Source of the DNA: Lentisphaeria bacterium
GTDB taxonomy: Bacteria > Verrucomicrobiota > Lentisphaeria > Victivallales > JAUVCU01
Assembly: GCA_030590715.1 (NCBI GenBank)
Contig: JAUVCU010000094.1
Location: 1-6,352 of the forward strand
Length of the DNA: 6,352 bases
Direction: 5' to 3'
The notes beneath the pieces are model-generated. The model was not told the origin of the DNA. It searched no databases and was given only the letters and a program-made list of their open reading frames with translations. Position numbers and translations under genes: made by a program. Positions 6,002-6,352 of the stretch are shown here, piece by piece. Each line of letters begins with the position of its first letter. Within the stretch, counting starts at the first letter, position 1.

Positions 6002-6352
6002 ATGGCAAAAACATGCCCAAAGTGTGGAGTCGAAAACAAGGAAACCGCAATTTACTGTGAATCATGTAAGGAAATGCTTGGCGTTTTTGGAAATGAGGCA
6101 AATAGAAATGTCGAAGATGGTAAAAAGCCAAAAGAACATGAAGAAGTGTTTGCGCCGCCAGAACAGGAAGTGGTTGATGACAAAAAGAAAAAAGGCGGAT
6201 GCGGCTGTTTCACATGCGGCTGTCTCGCTGTTCTGATAGCAATAGCTCTTTTCGTCGCTGTAGTAGGCGGTCTACTTTATATGGCTAAGCAGGAGATAGA
6301 TCCATATCTTTCAACAACTCCGGTTCCTCTTAAAGTTTACAATCCATCTCCT
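6002..6352 (+). CDS. Zinc-ribbon, single-pass membrane protein, 3' end beyond the window
   Basis: The visible 117 residues run from ATG 6002 with no stop. The start is strongly supported by AGGGAGGAT at 5986-5994, the best ribosome site in the window. Residues 5-22 form a small zinc-ribbon (CPKCG then YCESC: C5, C8, C19, C22) facing the cytoplasm. A charged, acidic and lysine-rich linker (about 30-64) follows, then a second cysteine cluster, GGCGCFTCGC (65-74), directly against a hydrophobic transmembrane helix (about 75-94). The sequence after it (AKQEIDPYLSTTPVPL) would be extracytoplasmic and begins an unseen domain. Zinc-ribbon plus membrane helix proteins often regulate or scaffold envelope processes, but no specific function can be given. 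The second cluster could bind metal or be acylated; both are speculation. A larger forward-strand frame at 6024-6236 overlaps out of phase and is not real. Confidence 0.85.
   Translation, partial: MAKTCPKCGVENKETAIYCESCKEMLGVFGNEANRNVEDGKKPKEHEEVFAPPEQEVVDDKKKKGGCGCFTCGCLAVLIAIALFVAVVGGLLYMAKQEIDPYLSTTPVPLKVYNPSP

Noticed and set aside
6024..6236. Forward-strand frame of 70 codons near the right edge
   Set aside because: It is out of phase with the zinc-ribbon protein starting at 6002, which has a strong ribosome site and clear CxxC motifs.
1..6352. CRISPR array, insertion sequence, tRNA or prophage
   Set aside because: No regularly spaced repeats, transposase or integrase motifs, terminal inverted repeats or cloverleaf-like sequence were seen on either strand.

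Overview
The window looks like a stretch of chromosome from an AT-rich (about 40% GC by eye) Gram-negative-type bacterium. A lipobox lipoprotein, a Sec signal peptide on a thioredoxin-fold protein and a DUF1573 protein point to a cell with an envelope and periplasm. The mix of DUF1573, a tryparedoxin/nucleoredoxin-like protein, a TPR-LysM lipoprotein and a zinc-ribbon membrane protein would suit the Planctomycetes-Verrucomicrobia-Lentisphaerae (PVC) group, possibly Lentisphaerota. That placement is an inference; no rRNA or other phylogenetic marker is present.

Left part, minus strand: the DUF1573 reading frame runs off the left edge (520 to 1). Just upstream of it, a separate short frame (609 to 517) encodes a convincing signal peptide. 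It has a good ribosome site but only an ATT start codon, and it is one base out of phase with the DUF1573 body. Upstream again is a DEDDh 3'-5' exonuclease with an ExoX-type C-terminal domain (1458 to 676), closed by a rho-independent terminator (667 to 639).

Middle: a 145-bp divergent intergenic region (1459-1603) carries promoter-like elements and a repeated TTTACACTAA motif. It separates the exonuclease from a plus-strand lipoprotein with TPR, coiled-coil and LysM parts (1604-2449), which ends at a second clear terminator (2479-2513).

Right part, plus strand: an exported thioredoxin-fold protein with an extra C-terminal domain (2645-3418) lies 8 bp before tilS, the tRNA-Ile lysidine synthetase gene (3427-4776). 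It is followed by a KamA-family radical SAM aminomutase (4846-5934). No terminator separates these three, so they may form one transcript. A zinc-ribbon, single-membrane-segment protein (6002 onward) has a strong ribosome site, possibly its own promoter, and runs off the right edge.

The genes do not form one obvious pathway: they cover DNA metabolism, the cell envelope, thiol redox, tRNA modification and a lysine-type aminomutase. I see no mobile element, CRISPR array, tRNA or rRNA and no convincing new defence or metabolic system. The most unusual item is the split, ATT-started, out-of-frame signal peptide of the DUF1573 gene.
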